Shown: positions 1 to 14,900 of the stretch, piece by piece
How the letters are laid out: every line of letters starts with the position of its first letter
Numbering within the stretch: position 1 is the first letter of the stretch
Assembly (NCBI RefSeq): GCF_029633865.1
Contig: NC_079219.1
Coordinates: forward strand, 50,357,008 to 50,421,007
Length of the DNA stretch: 64,000 bases
Direction of reading: 5' to 3'
From: Lampris incognitus
Lineage: Eukaryota; Chordata; Actinopteri; Lampriformes; Lampridae
Made by a program: the position numbers and the translations under genes
The notes under the pieces: generated by a model
What the model was told of the DNA's origin: nothing
Seen by the model: the letters and a program-made list of their open reading frames with translations, nothing else
Database searches by the model: none

Positions 1-281
1 CAAATTTAACTTCTCCTTTTTAAAATCATACACAACATTTACATGTTCATTTTAGGCATTTGGCTGATTTCTGCAGAGAAATTAATTTAAATAGTGATGA
101 CTAGGGCAGAAACAAGGAGGTTGCACCACCAAACCTACATGTATGTCCAAACATCACTTGTATAAAACCTACACTGGAAAACACTGCCCTTTTGTCTAGG
201 CTTAGGAGCCCTTGATCTAATGTCGCTTTATTCACTGGTAGAAGACTTGGCTGTCAAACTGAGCGAAGGCATGCGTCTGAC

Positions 282-403
282 CTGCGTCTCCACCACGGGA
301 GCAGTCTTGGGACCCAGCGGGTTATTGATGGCAATAGTGTAGCTCAACACACGGCTGGTATTCCCACTGCTGCTGTCCTGCCGCCACTCACCCACCGACA
401 AGT
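282..403 (-). CDS. gramd1a: gramd1a coding exon 12: ASTER domain, last exon in the window
   Basis: 122 nt, acceptor CTCACAG, donor CAG|GTCAGA, leaves phase 0. Encodes DLSVGEWRQDSSSGNTSRVL, then SYTIAINNPLGPKTAPVVET. A (GA)n microsatellite lies only about 8 bases upstream of this acceptor in the intron. Confidence 0.95.
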
Positions 404-412
404 CTGTGAGAG

Positions 413-503
<91 letters not shown>

Positions 504-3500
504 AACAAAGAAAGAAGGCAGAGACAAAGAAAACAGACAAATGGAAAGGGAATAAATGACACAAAGACCAAGAGACAAGGTTCAAGAGAGACAGACAGAG
601 AGCAAAAAGAAAAAGTAAAGCTCAAGATAGAAACCAAAAGGAAAAGTGAAAAAGGGGTGAGACGAGTGCGAGAGAGTGTGAGAGAAAGATAGGGCCACCC
701 CACACTCCTTCATAAAAAAAGAATGAAAGAAATGCCCCAATTAGAGTTCCACAAAAAACCCCAAGCTGGCAGAGGCTCCAATTGGGGAGGCAACCGTCCA
801 AGTGACCTCCCCAGCTTCGCCTCCATCGCTACAAAACGAAAAAGAAGTTGGCAGTTTGTTGTCACTTATGCTTTAGGACAGTGTTTCTCAACCGGGGGTC
901 CGCGGGCCCCTAGTGGTCCGTGGTGTAATTGCAAGGGGTCCGTGAAAATAAAATATCTTTAAAAAAAAGATCCTATGACATTTATAGAAATAGGATTATT
1001 TTACTCAAATGTGACTGAGACCTTTATCTACCTAAACTATAAAGGGTAACAGGACTTTTTTCTCTAATTACATCTGTTTCACAAGTGTAATTTATTGTAT
1101 TTTAATAAGAGATCTCGCTCCCGTTTGCATTGTTAAAAGTTACTGCATAAAAATTCTGTTGTTACATATATCTGAAAGTTACTGAATACATATTCTGTTT
1201 TGTTACATATATCTGAAAGTTACTGGATAAGAATTCTGTTCTGTTATATCTAAGTTACAACTGAAAGCTCTTATTTTTGCCCCAAAGAGTGAATAAATGC
1301 TATAATGCAATTTAAAATGCAGTTTCTACTGTTTCTATCAAATTGCAACCCCCCTCCCCCAAGATCAGGTGGAGGGGCCCTCAGGGTGGATCAAAAATAC
1401 GCAGGGGGTCCAGGACCCCAAAAAGGTTGAGAACCACTGCTTTAGGACACATTACTCTGAAAGTCTGCGAAAAAGGAATTGAGGCATTCCGGAGGGAAGT
1501 TAACACGCTGTAAACAGAGTAGCGGGCTCATTAAAGGCCCAGTACGGTGACCTACAGACGGGAGGGGGGTGGGCGCACACACAGCGCCTGACATACTGAT
1601 AATCACTGCTTCTTCCTTTATTAGCGGGACTGGCTGCCGTGACAGCACGCCTGAGAGCAGCAAAGTGTGAAACATGGAACTAAAAAGGAGCTGACATGAT
1701 TGGTGGGTTCAGGAGGGAAAAAAGTCAGAGAATCTGGCCATCTCTCTCATCACTGCTTGCACAACACAGAAATAAACATGAAACCTAATGTCTGCTGTAC
1801 ATTGGACAAAATACAACACAATAAGATCGTAGAGGAATCAAACTAGCAGCTGATATGACATGCTTTTCCTCCAATTCATTCAAAAGTAAGTGACAAGAAA
1901 TTCAAGGAACTTATAACAGAGTGCCACTGATGTGCAAAGGCGAGGGTATGTGACAATCTGTCTGTGTGTGTGTGTGCGTGCGTGTGTGTATAATACATTT
2001 GTGTGTGTTAAGTACCAGTGAAGTGGCGCTGGGAGAAGAGGTGCTGGATGAATTGTGTGTCAGCAGAGAAGAGCAGGTCGTACAGCTTGTCCACGCTCAT
2101 GCGCAACGCCTTGTTGATATGCAGCCGCCCACTCAAGTCAGCACAGAACGACTCCACCTCGCCTAACAGACCGCCACGAAATCAAGGCGGGGGGGGGGGG
2201 GGGGGAGAGAGAGAGAGAAAAAAGATCGGTTATCACTGAAAAACCGATACCGTGTGAAGGGATGTTGACACACTGAAAAACTGATATCGTGTGAAAGGAT
2301 GCTGACATTGTGAGTTTTGAGGGTAACTTCTTTGTAACTGTGTGATTACTGAGAATGTAATCATTCAGGAAGTTCCACCATACTGCTCACAGGTGATCTT
2401 CTGGGGTATACAGATCACTTGTTTAACAGATAAAATTGGGAACAACAGCTCTATTCATCATGTTTGTCGTCTTACCTGATAGCTGCAGTTAAACATGTGA
2501 CAGGACAAAATTACAACGACTATCAGAATTTAACAATGTTCAAACTTCAGTCAACCTTGAGCTCACACATCCAAAGGAGCGAGTCTCAACAAAACTGTCC
2601 TGAGCCACCTGTGTGTCATACACTGAGTACCACATCCTCAATAGATACCATGTTTCCGCAGTAGTGCTTTCTGGGTAATTTTAATTTCCATACCTGCCCC
2701 ACAGTAGTGGTCTAGGTCACAGTGAAATGACAGATACTGAAGGTCAGCGCAGGTCACAGAGGAAATGATGGATACTTTGCAATCACATAATCATTCAATT
2801 TCATACTATATTATCTCATCTCATCTCATCTCATCTTCACCCACTTCTCCGTGGTCGGGTCGCGGTGGCAGCAAGCTAAGTAGGACACTCCAGATGTCCC
2901 TCTCCCCAGCAATGCCCTCCAGCTCCTCCTGGGGGATCCCAAGGCATTCTCAGGCCAGATTGGACATGTAGTCCCTCCAGTGAGTTCTGGGTCTACCCCA
3001 GGGTCTCCTCCCAGTTGGCCGTGCCCGGTAAACCTCCAAAGGAAGGCGCCCAGGGGGCATCCTGATCAGATGCCCAAACCATCTCAACTGGCTCCTTTTG
3101 ATGCGAAGGAGCAGCGGCTCTACTCCAAGCTCCCTCTGGATGTCCGAGCTCTTCACCATATCTCTAAGGCTGAGCCCAGACACCCTACAGAGGAAACTCA
3201 TTTCAGCCGCTTGTATTCGTGATCTCACGCTTTCGGTCACTACCCAAAGCTCATGACCATAGGTGAGGGTTGGAATGAAGATTGGCTGGTAAATTGAGAG
3301 CTTTGCCTTCCGGCTCAACTTATACAATATTAATATTAATCACTTTTAAAAAGACAAAAGAAGGGGGAAATCCAAGGGATTTCACAGCAATGCTTGACGC
3401 TGGAAGCAGGACGGGTGGAGGATCGTACAGAAACGTGTCCTCCACAGGAGTCTTGCTTGGTCAGATCAGGATGGGACGTATACGGGGATTAGCCAAGATA

Positions 3501-5859
3501 AATGCTTTTATGTCAGGGTTTAGTGGTTAATTTGCTCTCAGATTACTCAGCTCTGAGGAAATTAAACTCAAAATGGAAATATCCTGAAAATCTTGCTGTG
3601 CGGTATTTTGTACAGACTCTTTATCTTCCTTTTGTTAATTAGATACTAGACATTAGACACTTTCTTAGGTCCTGTGCACAGAAATGAAGTTTGATAACCA
3701 GGAGTAAAGAGTATCTTACTTGCCCACAGTGCCATGGCTAGTGTCATGGAGAAAACTGTTAAGTATTTTAATGTTACAATTCACTGCAGTTTTGAGTGAG
3801 AAAACTAACAGACAGTGGTACTGATCCCACCAACACTTCATATTCTTGCACAGTTTCTGTTTTTGAGGAAACATCTAGTCACCCTATTTAGTAATCTGAT
3901 GAACTTTAGTTAAATGACACTCACTCTCTTCCTGTGTGTCTGAGGAGTTGCTGGGGTCTGTTGGTAATTCATCATCATTTGTGATGTCCAGCGAGGACAA
4001 GTTTCCCAGACTGGTGGCCGGAGGAGGCAGCATATGACTGGTTGGCTCTGATAGGCTGTCCCCACCCTCTTCAAAATTCTTAAACAGCAAGAGGGAACAA
4101 AGATGCACAAAAGAATGGTTACTTAGGTTGTTAAGGACATCCCGCTCACCACCATGTGACTTATGGGGTGAGGGCCTGAGACAAACTGATCGCCTGTTGA
4201 CTTGCCCCGAGAAGACGTGCTACTGCAGCCATGCCAGCTGACATGAAATCAATTTCCAGTCAACAGACAACTTCTTTCATTCAATATGGAATGGCTTGCA
4301 GTAGATTTGCCCATATCCAACTTAAAGGTTAGGATGATTTATTTTGAAGTCAGGAATGTTGTTGAGCATACGTCGACAAAAACATCACTGATCGCTTCAG
4401 TGTTGAGAAACTTACAACCATGCTGAATCTCCTCTCTGGGCTCCAATGAGTTTAAACCTTCAAAGGACATAACATACCTCCTTTTTGAGGGCAAAATAAT
4501 CACAGCACAGTCAAAACAAATCTTCATCCATTATATTTCTATTTAGAACACTTTGCAACTGGGAAGAGGACAGTAAACTTCAAATAGGTAGGCCAGATTT
4601 CATTATTCATTAATTATTCATTAAGTGGCATTTCTCTCTCAGCTCTCTCTTGATGTGTGTGCACGCACATGCGTGGTAAGGTTTCTGTGCATACCCTAAG
4701 ATTAAATCCTGTAGGTGCCCCTGAAGGCTTAAACAACTGACCAACGACCATTGGATTGACCATTGGATTGTGTTGGAGCCCAGAAAGAAGATCCAGCAAA
4801 GTGTTACATTTCTCAACACTTAAGAGATCAGTAAAGTTTTTGTCCATGCGATATCAAATGATGCACACACAAAAAAGGCAAACTAACCCTTCAAGACTAC
4901 ACAACAAAAACTATACAAGCTGTTAGAGCAAAAATAGCTTGACATAGAGGCAGCTAGAAGAACTAAATATATCTTACTTTATATGACGTGTTTGTGTGTG
5001 TGAGTTTTGCAGTTTTATATATGTTTGTGTAGACAGACAGGCAATGGAACACTCACAAAGGAGACAGCAGCAGAAATTGGAGCAGAGGCATTGATTTGTG
5101 TGTTGAAGGGCAATGAACTTTGGGAGCTGGGAAGGCTAGGTTCCAGAGGGTCGGAGCTGGATCTGCGGCCTGACAAGGAAGGGACCTCTATGGGAGGACA
5201 GGAGATAGAGGACAGAGGAGAAGAGCCCCCGAGGCTGGTGGCTGAGGGATGGCTAGCCGGGCTGCAGGGCACTTGGGCGGGAGGGGAGCTGCCCACAGAG
5301 GGAATGGATGCCGAGCTCAGATCCAACAGATCTGTGACTGAGACCGACTCATCTCCTGGCCTGAGAGGGAGAAAGATTGCAAGGGAGGAAGAATTAGAGA
5401 GAGATTGTTATGAAAGAATTTACAGCATATTTAATTGTTTAGACAGGTAGCATTTAATTTAACTGCCAACAGTATTTAAAGAGGTATATATTCTATCCAG
5501 ACTAAAAACAACAGTAATCTAATGCAAGTCTGCCATTTGGCATGCTTTACTCTCTCTCTCCATCTTACACACACACACAGACACAATCCATAAAGACTGA
5601 TTTAACCTTATAAACAACAATCTGGCATATATTACACACAGCAAAATGAAGACATATGTCATGGGTGTTCAGTAAGTCTGCTTGCAGGTATACAGTCACA
5701 TCAACACTTACACAAATGTCATGTCCTTTGACATATCTACTTCAATATGGACATCTTTACTCTGATGCATGACTAGTGTGTCAAACTCACTACACAAACA
5801 TTAAAGGTGAATTTTACACTCATGACATGTACTTTTATCCAATATATATTCACATACTT

Positions 5860-5926
<67 letters not shown>

Positions 5927-8900
5927 TTCCATATATTAAGGAGACAGCTGTGGTCTATGGTACAACTATTACACTTGGGCGGTATCCATATTTTCACACC
6001 GTCATACCGACCTTACACTACACCACAGTATGGGGTATACCGTATTAATAATAAGGTATATAAATAAGGTCATAAAAAGCGTTTGCGTTCTGTGAACACG
6101 TGTTACTGCACGGTGGCAGCACTGCGCTAAAACACTTACTTTACCTTACCAACCAAAAGTTAATTTATTGTGGATATAATAACAAAGAAAAACAGTCAAA
6201 GTCAAGATGACCTTAAGAAGTGGGTGTCAAACACGGAAACTTTCGTTCTGGAGCTTTTATTATTCAACACAGTGGCAACGGTCAAAATAAAGTGTGTACC
6301 CCTAAACATCGTAGCAATGGCAACAGTAAATTACAAATGAAAAGCCGAATTCTAACATATATCACAATAGGTCTAATTGTTTTTCATAAATATTTATATT
6401 TTAACATTGAAACATTCTTTTTTTAAAAACAAAAATATTGCGTGTGTAGGCCTGAACAGAACAGTCAAAACGTAAGCACAAAATTAGAAAAATGTAACGC
6501 AACACTCACATACAGTGCATTCTAGCTGCTTTTTGCTAGAATGTCCAGCATGTCCACCTTGTGGGGTTTAAGCAGTGAGCGCCGGGGAGTGACGACACTG
6601 CCTGCCGTACTAAATACGTGCTCCGATGGTGTGCTTGTGGCACAAATGCAGAGATAATTCAGTGCCACTCTGGCCATCAGGGGGTAACTTGAGGTATTGG
6701 CTCTCCACCAAATTAACCGCTCCTCCTCTCCGTCGACCACTGGCCCCTGTAGATAAGCAGAGAGCTCTGCCGCGGCTCGCTCCTCAATGGAAGCGGCGGA
6801 TGTTGTTGAAGCCCTTTTCCCCTCCAGAAGACTTTCCAAACTTATGTTCTTTTTTGGTTGTGGCTCCAGTTCCTCCTCCTCTTCCTCCCTGATGGTCACC
6901 GCCAGACTAGGTGCCTGTCGGCCAAGGTTGATCATTTGTTTTTCAACTTTCCCTTTTGTCTCAGCCAAAGCTTCATCGTGATCTCCGCGGTAGCAAGGAT
7001 CTAGAAGAGTGGCAATGTACATCGATTCTTTGAGGTCATTTTCATATTTGGCCTTCAACTTGGTCAGAATTCCGGTTTTCAGTGCAGCTGTCAGTTCGGT
7101 GTCTTCCTGTGACTCCACCAATACATCGTTTTCGAGGTGTTGAAGCATCGGCAGAAGCGAGGACAGTCAGGACACTGTAACATATTCTCCACCTGATAGA
7201 TAATCAGTGAAGGCACTGACAGGCTGGAGGGCACTGTTGATGGACTCGAGCACATGTACGTCTTGCCAGGTAAGTGACGGCTGAGCCCGTCGATCATCCG
7301 CAAGGACCTGTCGTATGGCCTGTGCTTGCTCCAAGATGTGCCCGATCATCTTCTGCTTTGAACCCCAGTGGGTGGCGCAATCCTGAATAAGAATACGTGA
7401 AATCAATATTCAATATATGCTCTAATATTCTACACATCTAAATCACACAATCAAAGTGGAGAAAATAATAATAAAAAATATATAGGCTACAGAGTGATCC
7501 AACTTAAATCTAACCATTTATTATTTGCGACAGCCTGACTCCATCTGAGGAAATAGGCTACTCAGTCATGCTGTGCATGCTCTAAATGAGCCATTCCTGA
7601 AGCTATATTAGTGACATGTTTGTTAATCTGTTATTAATGACTGATAGATCAACACCATGGAGCTGTCTTTTCAGCGCCAGAGCTGTCTCAACAACGGCAC
7701 TAAAATGCTCATTCATGAACGTAGGCAACTATATATCAACCAAGATATTTACCGTGACAAGGGCATGCTCCGGGAGACCAATTTCGGCTTGAGCTTTCCT
7801 GAGGTCCCGTTTCTTCTGCCAGCTATGAGCGAAACTGCCGATAACTGCATGGCAGACTCCCAGTGCTCGATCCGTTCGCTGTCGTTCGTCCCGGAGGCTA
7901 TTGGACACGGCGATGTTCAAATTATGACCGAAACAATTTAGTCATGGCCATTTCAGATTACTGGTGATGGCAGTGTGGATATTCGCAGCATAATCTGTTG
8001 TAATGCATGAGAGCATTTGGGTGTCAAGTTGCCAGTCTTCCAAAGCATCATGGAGCGCATCGGCGGTGTGGTTCTCCAGCAGGAAAGCTGTCTGAAGACA
8101 CTGCGACTCCATCTTCCAGTCAGGGGGTAATTATGTGTACAGTCAATGACATAAATGAGGTCATGTTGATACTTGACCATGAGTCAGTTGTTAGCACATA
8201 GTATACCGCCCCCTGGATCAACGTTTTCACTTCTATTCGTACATGACTACATCTCTGGGATGACTGTCCGTGAAAAATATTTCCTGCCTGGAAGTTCGTA
8301 CTGCTTATCCAGTGTATTGACCAGGTTAATGAACAACTTCTTTTCCACTGTGTGGAACGACACCATTTCTTTTGCCAAGTAGCATGTCACTGCATCCATG
8401 CAATCTCTCCATCGTGCACTGTTTTTTTTAATATTTTGTGGACCTTCAAAAAGCACCCACAATCGTTTGTTGCATTGTCACAGCAGGAATAGATGAAGAT
8501 GGTGTGGGTGGCGCAGGCCTACTCCTACTCAACTCCGCTGATTTGGCTGGGTGGTGATTGCGTAAGTGAGATGGGAGATTTGAGGTGTTCCCCTCCTTTG
8601 CGGTGACTTATTTCTGACGAAGTCAATATGTAGCTATGTCGACATATTTTGGCTCCCCCCTTGTCATCTGGCTCAAAACCAAAATACTACCATACAGGAG
8701 CCTTCACATTTTTTTAGCAACCAAATTGCTACAGCTCTCCATCTTGTTGCTTCAATTCTGTCTCTCAAAAGTTGTGAACAACACCTCACGTGAGGCACAG
8801 CGCGGGAATCTAAGTGCGCGTATGCGAGAGTCATTCTGTTTCCCGACTAGATTTGTCAGTTACCCTCGACTTTTTTTCCCCTCCCAAAAAAAAAAGCAGT

Positions 8901-11900
8901 TCATAGTCTTACGAATTTATCATAGTTCATCCGTTGATTTTCTACCAATTGAACATTTGAAACCAGATAAACCAGTATTATGTGAATAAATGGCAGACTT
9001 TGCTAAATTAATGAAGCATTTGGTAGGGGGCGGGAACACCGGTAGGCTACTCTATTACACGTTTCGCTGATCCAACTATCGCAGAGATGCGCAAGTGGAA
9101 TGAGCATGCTCGCTTAAATGAAAAATTGGGCGTGGCGGTATGGGAAAATCATACTGCCGTGTCAATTTAATACCCCGGTATACGGTATTTTCGGTATACC
9201 GCCCAAGCCTAACAAATATCTGGTGTGATTTCGTATCCCATCAAAAGTCACAAGTATAACATGGACAACATTTGGCTATTTGTATGGGTGCGTGTACCCA
9301 CTTACAGTAGGCCGTTCACGTGCTCGGCATTGGGTGAGACGTAGTCATCGTCTTCACTAGTGAGGCCCAGCTCAGTGCCGTAACACTGGTGGACGATGTT
9401 CCATAGCTCCCTGGGGGAAAGAGGCTCCGGGACAAGCACGAAACATTTGTTTACTACTGAATTCACAAAAATGTTCAAAAATGCAAAGTTCTTATAACAT
9501 CTGTGTCAGCATGCGCACATGAATGTTACCAATGATACTTTACTTGGGATTTATTCACTTGACGAATCAGCAAATCACCCCCCCCGCCTCTTCATATGGT
9601 TTGCTACTCTGAAATGTACGCTATTGTCCCTGTCACGAGGCAACAGGATCAGGAGCAAGGGGGAAGGAGAGGAGGTGGTACCTTGTCCATCAGCGCATTC
9701 TGCCACAAACGGAAAATCATCATGTAGCTGCGATCCCTCGCTCCAAAAGACGTGAAAAAGTGCTGAGATGGCAAATACCGTCAGGAGGAAGGAAGGAAGG
9801 AAGGGAGATGGCAGACAAGAAGAAAGGAAAAGAAAATGTGTCAGTTAATTTGACAGATGCTTGTCCTCTCTCTTTGTCGCAGTATCCAAGATCAAGAGGA
9901 CTCAGCTCATTTCATAATGTTTCGCAAGCAAAACAGACCCAACTTCCAAAGTTACACACTCACAACACAGCTTAACAGATTAAAAAAAAAAAGATTCCCA
10001 AAGGCATCAACAGTCTTCATCTGCCCTGTAAATATCCCAACAAAGATATAATTTTCTATGAAATCACCCCCTTTTCGCTGTGATGTCAGATAAACTTTCA
10101 ACTTAGAAAATATGATACGACACCCTCCCAATACACAACATGGAGGGGCAGAGAGCTGATTCGCCGCCAGTAACTGACCTTGTCATGGTCAGTGCTGATC
10201 TGGATGGCATTGGGGATGAGCTTGGCAGTCTTCTCCTTGGTCAGCGAAGTAACGTCTTTCAGTAGGATGGTGATCTGGAACAGATTCAACGAGTGCAGGC
10301 TTGTGTGCGTCCTTATCTCAACAGTAGAAAGTGCTCAGGCATATCTAAACTGCCCAGCAATTGAGTGCACCAAGACAAATACATATACTATGGCTGATGG
10401 CGAGATGTCTATCGGGCCTGATTACACGCACACGGGCTTGAGTGTGGTTTGAGTGTGCGTGTGTGTTTGTGTGCACAACTCACAGTGGTCTCCCAGCGGA
10501 AAATGTTGCTGTAGAAGCAGAGCCAGTTCTCTGACAGGTAGAGACGGCCTTGGAGCAAGATATCTTTCTGCAGCGCACATGAGTAGTCTGGGGGAAGCAA
10601 CACAGGGTAGCTGAGACAGCGACGCACATAAAGCCCCGCGCTGTATGTGCGTGAAACAAACCTTAAAACTTCATCAAAGACGGATGGCTGGTCTAACTAA
10701 AGTAAACGTTATGATTCAAACATTTATAAAGCTGCTAATTCCACTGTAAACAAAGAAATGCGATTAGATCAAACTTCCTACGAACTTCCACGATCAGGCC
10801 GGACCACAAGTCTCACAGGATTGAGACTGAGAGCAAACTAAATCCTTTTTTTAGGATTTCATGTGTACTTGTGAAAACATTGGTTAAGAAAAATGGTTAA
10901 TGATAGAATAACAAGTAAGAAGTATTGATGATTAACTTGGGACGCGTATTTCCCTTCTTTGGAAATGAGCTGATAATGATCGCGGTAGACATCCAGCAAT
11001 GGAGCTTAGCCAAGATGTACACCCGTCAATGTACATTAACACTGCACGAGGATATAAAAAAGGCATGAGCCACGAGTTTGTCTGACTCCATGTAAGTAGG
11101 ACACGTAGTAAAAATTCTGGGAAATGAACTTTCCCATCACAAGACCACTTCCCTAAACTTCAGGCTACTGATGCACCAGTTCCTTAAAAATCTAAACATT
11201 GGAAAACACTTTTCCTTCCAAAAAGGTCATGTAACAATTCTTAGAATTAAATAACTCAAAAGAACTGCTGTGTTGTTAACCAATGAGCAGCATTTTCACC
11301 TCACGTGTTTGCTGAAGAACAAAAGTGCAATGATCACAGCCGTGTCACCCACCGACAATGAGGCGTTCTGTATCAGGCAGCTTCTTGAAGAGTTTACGAA
11401 AGTCCTCGTTCCGCTGTTTGTATGTAGGACTGAGAACCTGAAAGGGGATAGGAAAAGTGAGGAAGACCCTTAATGCAAGCTGCTGAGTTGCCCGGGGCAA
11501 AGCCTTTAGCCTTTTATGCTAGGCTGGGAAATTTGGTTAGCCTAAATGAATGAAAGGAAGGAGAATTCAATGGGGCTTAACTTTGAAACTAAAAAGGAAA
11601 ATCCTGTGCAAAGGCTGATTTTCAGTCTTGGTTAAGGGGGGAAAAAAACAGCAGGGTGGTTAGAAAAAAGAGCCCAGCTTTTCAGCACCAATTGTTCCCA
11701 TGTCATTGTCAAGTGGTTTCACACTCTTGTGTAGGAATGGTCTACCATCAGCAAAATAAAGAGCCCTGGAGTGGAAACGCCTGATGAAGAGTTCTTAAAT
11801 GTATACTTACACTGTACCAGCTCTGCATTTTCTGCAAGAAAAAGAACAGCATTTTCAGTGATGAACAGTCCCCAATGCTTTCTAGCACAAAACATGGCTT

Positions 11901-14900
11901 TGAACAACTAAGTAATTCACTCATAATTGTTACTTCTGAAACAAACACTTTCTTCAGGTATGGGAACTCAACAAAAACTTGGTTTTGTATAGCGCCTTTC
12001 AAGGAACCCAAGGATGCTTTACACTAGATAGGAACACCAAAAGGAGAAGAAAAAAAAAAGATTACAACAAAGATCAAAAGACTACAGACCACAGGCCTTA
12101 GTAAAAAGGTAGGTTTTCAATAGTCTTTTAAAATTGTCCGAAGAGGCAGCGTTGTGGATCTCTGCTGGAACAGTTACAGCAGTTAGCATATAGGCTACTG
12201 CTGGGGACTGCCAATTTGAATATATTCACACGTGACCCTGACAGACCACTCAACAGGCTAGGCCCATTTTGTTTGACTTGGGTCCTGTTCTGAGCGGGCA
12301 TTTAAATATGTTCTGAGTGATCTGATCATGAGTGGACAGGTCTAAATATGGGTCTGAATGCATGCAATGTGTCTTCAAGACGTCTTGAGATCTGATCACT
12401 CAGGATGAATCCAGAGGTGGCCCAGGAAGCAGACAGACAGACTGACAGACAGATATTTTATTGATCCCGAGGGAAATTAAAGCATCATTACAGCTCGCAT
12501 AATCCAAAGGCACACAATATCACAAATACACACAAAAGCAAGAATATAAAGCAAAAACTAGAGGAGTGCACTCAGTACAGTGCAGATTTCCACTGGGCAT
12601 ACGTATCTCCACTTCTCTGTCCACGCACAGAAAACCAGTGTTTTTCCTGCCATTATAAAAATGTTGCACAGCGCCCAAGTTGACTGAACGGAAAATATGG
12701 GGGGGGGGATTTTATATGTAGCAGTCAAGCTAAAAAAAAAATCTACCTAATAAATCAAGCAAAGATAAAAAAAATCTGCCTAATCAAAACATTTTGCCTG
12801 TCAGTCTGTGGATGCAGCTTCCTTGGCAGACCCTCGCACGAAAGCGACCAAGTCTAATATGAAATGACAGAGATGAGGCTGTCAAAATTTCAAAGCCCTT
12901 ATTAAAAAAGACATCAAATGTGTTTAACGGTCATGATATAAAATGAACTAGAAGAACCCCGCTACAATGTAGCGGTTTGGTTATCCACCCGTCTAAATCT
13001 CCCTCCTCTTCATCCTGCCAGCTAACCGCCTTCCCCCTGCCCCTAACCCCCCCCCCCACTCCAACTCCCTCCCCCCAAATGCTCAGAATCATCTGAAATG
13101 CCGAGAAAAGTGGTTTTTAGCCATTTTTAGAAAATGCATATTTTGCATAATTATGCATAATTATTATAATTATTTTTATTTTCTGCTATTTTTCTGGTCC
13201 TCTCTGGAACAATACCTACCACCTCCAAAAAAAATTAGGATCATAAGTGCATTTTTGCAAAAATGCATATATTTTGCATAATGCCAAAACATTTCTAAGT
13301 CCCAGAAAAAAAATGTTATATAGGTGAAAAAATCAAAGATGCTCAGAATCATCTGAAATGCCGAGAAAAGTGTTTTTTTAGTCATTTTTAGAAAAATTCT
13401 TATTTTGCATATTTATGCATAATTATGCATAATTTTAATTTTCTGGGATTTTTCCCTTACTCTCTGAGACAATACCTACCACCTCCAAAAAGAATTAGGA
13501 TCATAAAGTGCTTTAGTTTTCGGTCCCGCTATCTACACTAATTAACACACACACTAAAACCCCACACACACATTAAGAAAATATATGAGTAGATTAAAAT
13601 GGGCCTGAATTTGCCATGAAGGGGGTTAGGAACATGGAAATTTCTTGTTGAAGCATTGTTTATGCCTCCAGAACATTCTAAAATGACCAAATTAATTCCG
13701 CATATTTTTTGCATATTCCACATATTTTATGCATATTCCGCATATTATGCATTTTTAATTATCTGATATTTTTATAGGTGCCCCTGATCATCCCCAATAA
13801 CCTCCAAAAAGAATCAAGGCCCCAAGTGCTTTAGTTTGGCCGTTAATAGACTCTCACACAGACACACACCACACACCACACACACATTGTGAAAATACAG
13901 GAGTAGATGAAGGCAAATGACTGCTCTGCTAAGTGACTTTCATTCATTCTAAAGCAAGATAACAATGTCAAGATAACACATCTCAGCCATGGGAAGTGTT
14001 TCATTATAGCTACTGAAATGCTTTCCAGCTGTGACTGTGATTAATCCTACTCATGAAATTGTATTTTTATAGCGGAGTTTTAACATTGGAAACTATGGCA
14101 ATTCTGCGTGACGGCGAGGTGAATAAAGCGAATTATTTTTGGTTCATCCGGTGTTCTCCTCCAGTTCGCCTGTGCTGAGATCAGCAGTGAATGATTTGCT
14201 GGCTTGCAAAATACGATTGACTTCTTGTTTACTTTCAAGACTCATACCCAAATACATAATGTGTTGGTTTTGACGCGGTCGCTGCCCACTCTGACACAAC
14301 CGTAGATGTGAGTTGCACATGCGCACGGTTGATTCAGAGCAGGCAACGATGGAAAGCAGTGTTGGTTGAGTCAGCTAGAGAGTGAATGAAGACAGGGAGT
14401 GGCGATAGTGAGAACAAACGTTTTCCGAAGGTTTTTAATCACCACAATCACATGTAGTCCCTCCAGTGAGTTTTGGGTCTACCCCGGGGTCTCCTCCTAG
14501 TTGGACGTGCCCAGAAAACCTCCAAAGGAAGGCACCCAGGGGGCATCCTAGTCAGATGCCCGAACCACCTCGACTGGCTCCTTTCGATGTGAAGGAGCAG
14601 CGGCTCGACTCCAAGCTCCCTCCGGATGTCCAAGCTCCTCACCCTATCTCTAAGGCTGAGCCCAGACACCCTACGGAGGAAACTCATTTCAGCCACTTGT
14701 ATCTTCGATCTCACCTTTTCGGTCACTGCCCAAAGCTCATGACCATAGGTGAGGGTTAGAACGAAGATTGACTGGTAAATTGAGAGCTTTGCCTTCTGGC
14801 CTCTTCACCACACAGTCAGGTACAACATCGGCATTACTACTGATATTGCACCAATCCGCCTGTCAATCTCCCACTCCATCCTACCCTCACTCGTGAACAA

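Noticed and set aside
228-703. Overlapping minus-strand frames rich in Ser/Leu repeats
   Set aside because: They are translations of the (GA)n tract; only the 282-403 part is a real exon.
5007-5450. 147-codon plus-strand frame
   Set aside because: Antisense shadow of gramd1a exon 9; no family resemblance.
7657-7941. 94-codon plus-strand frame
   Set aside because: Antisense of the hAT transposase pseudogene, which reads sensibly on the minus strand.
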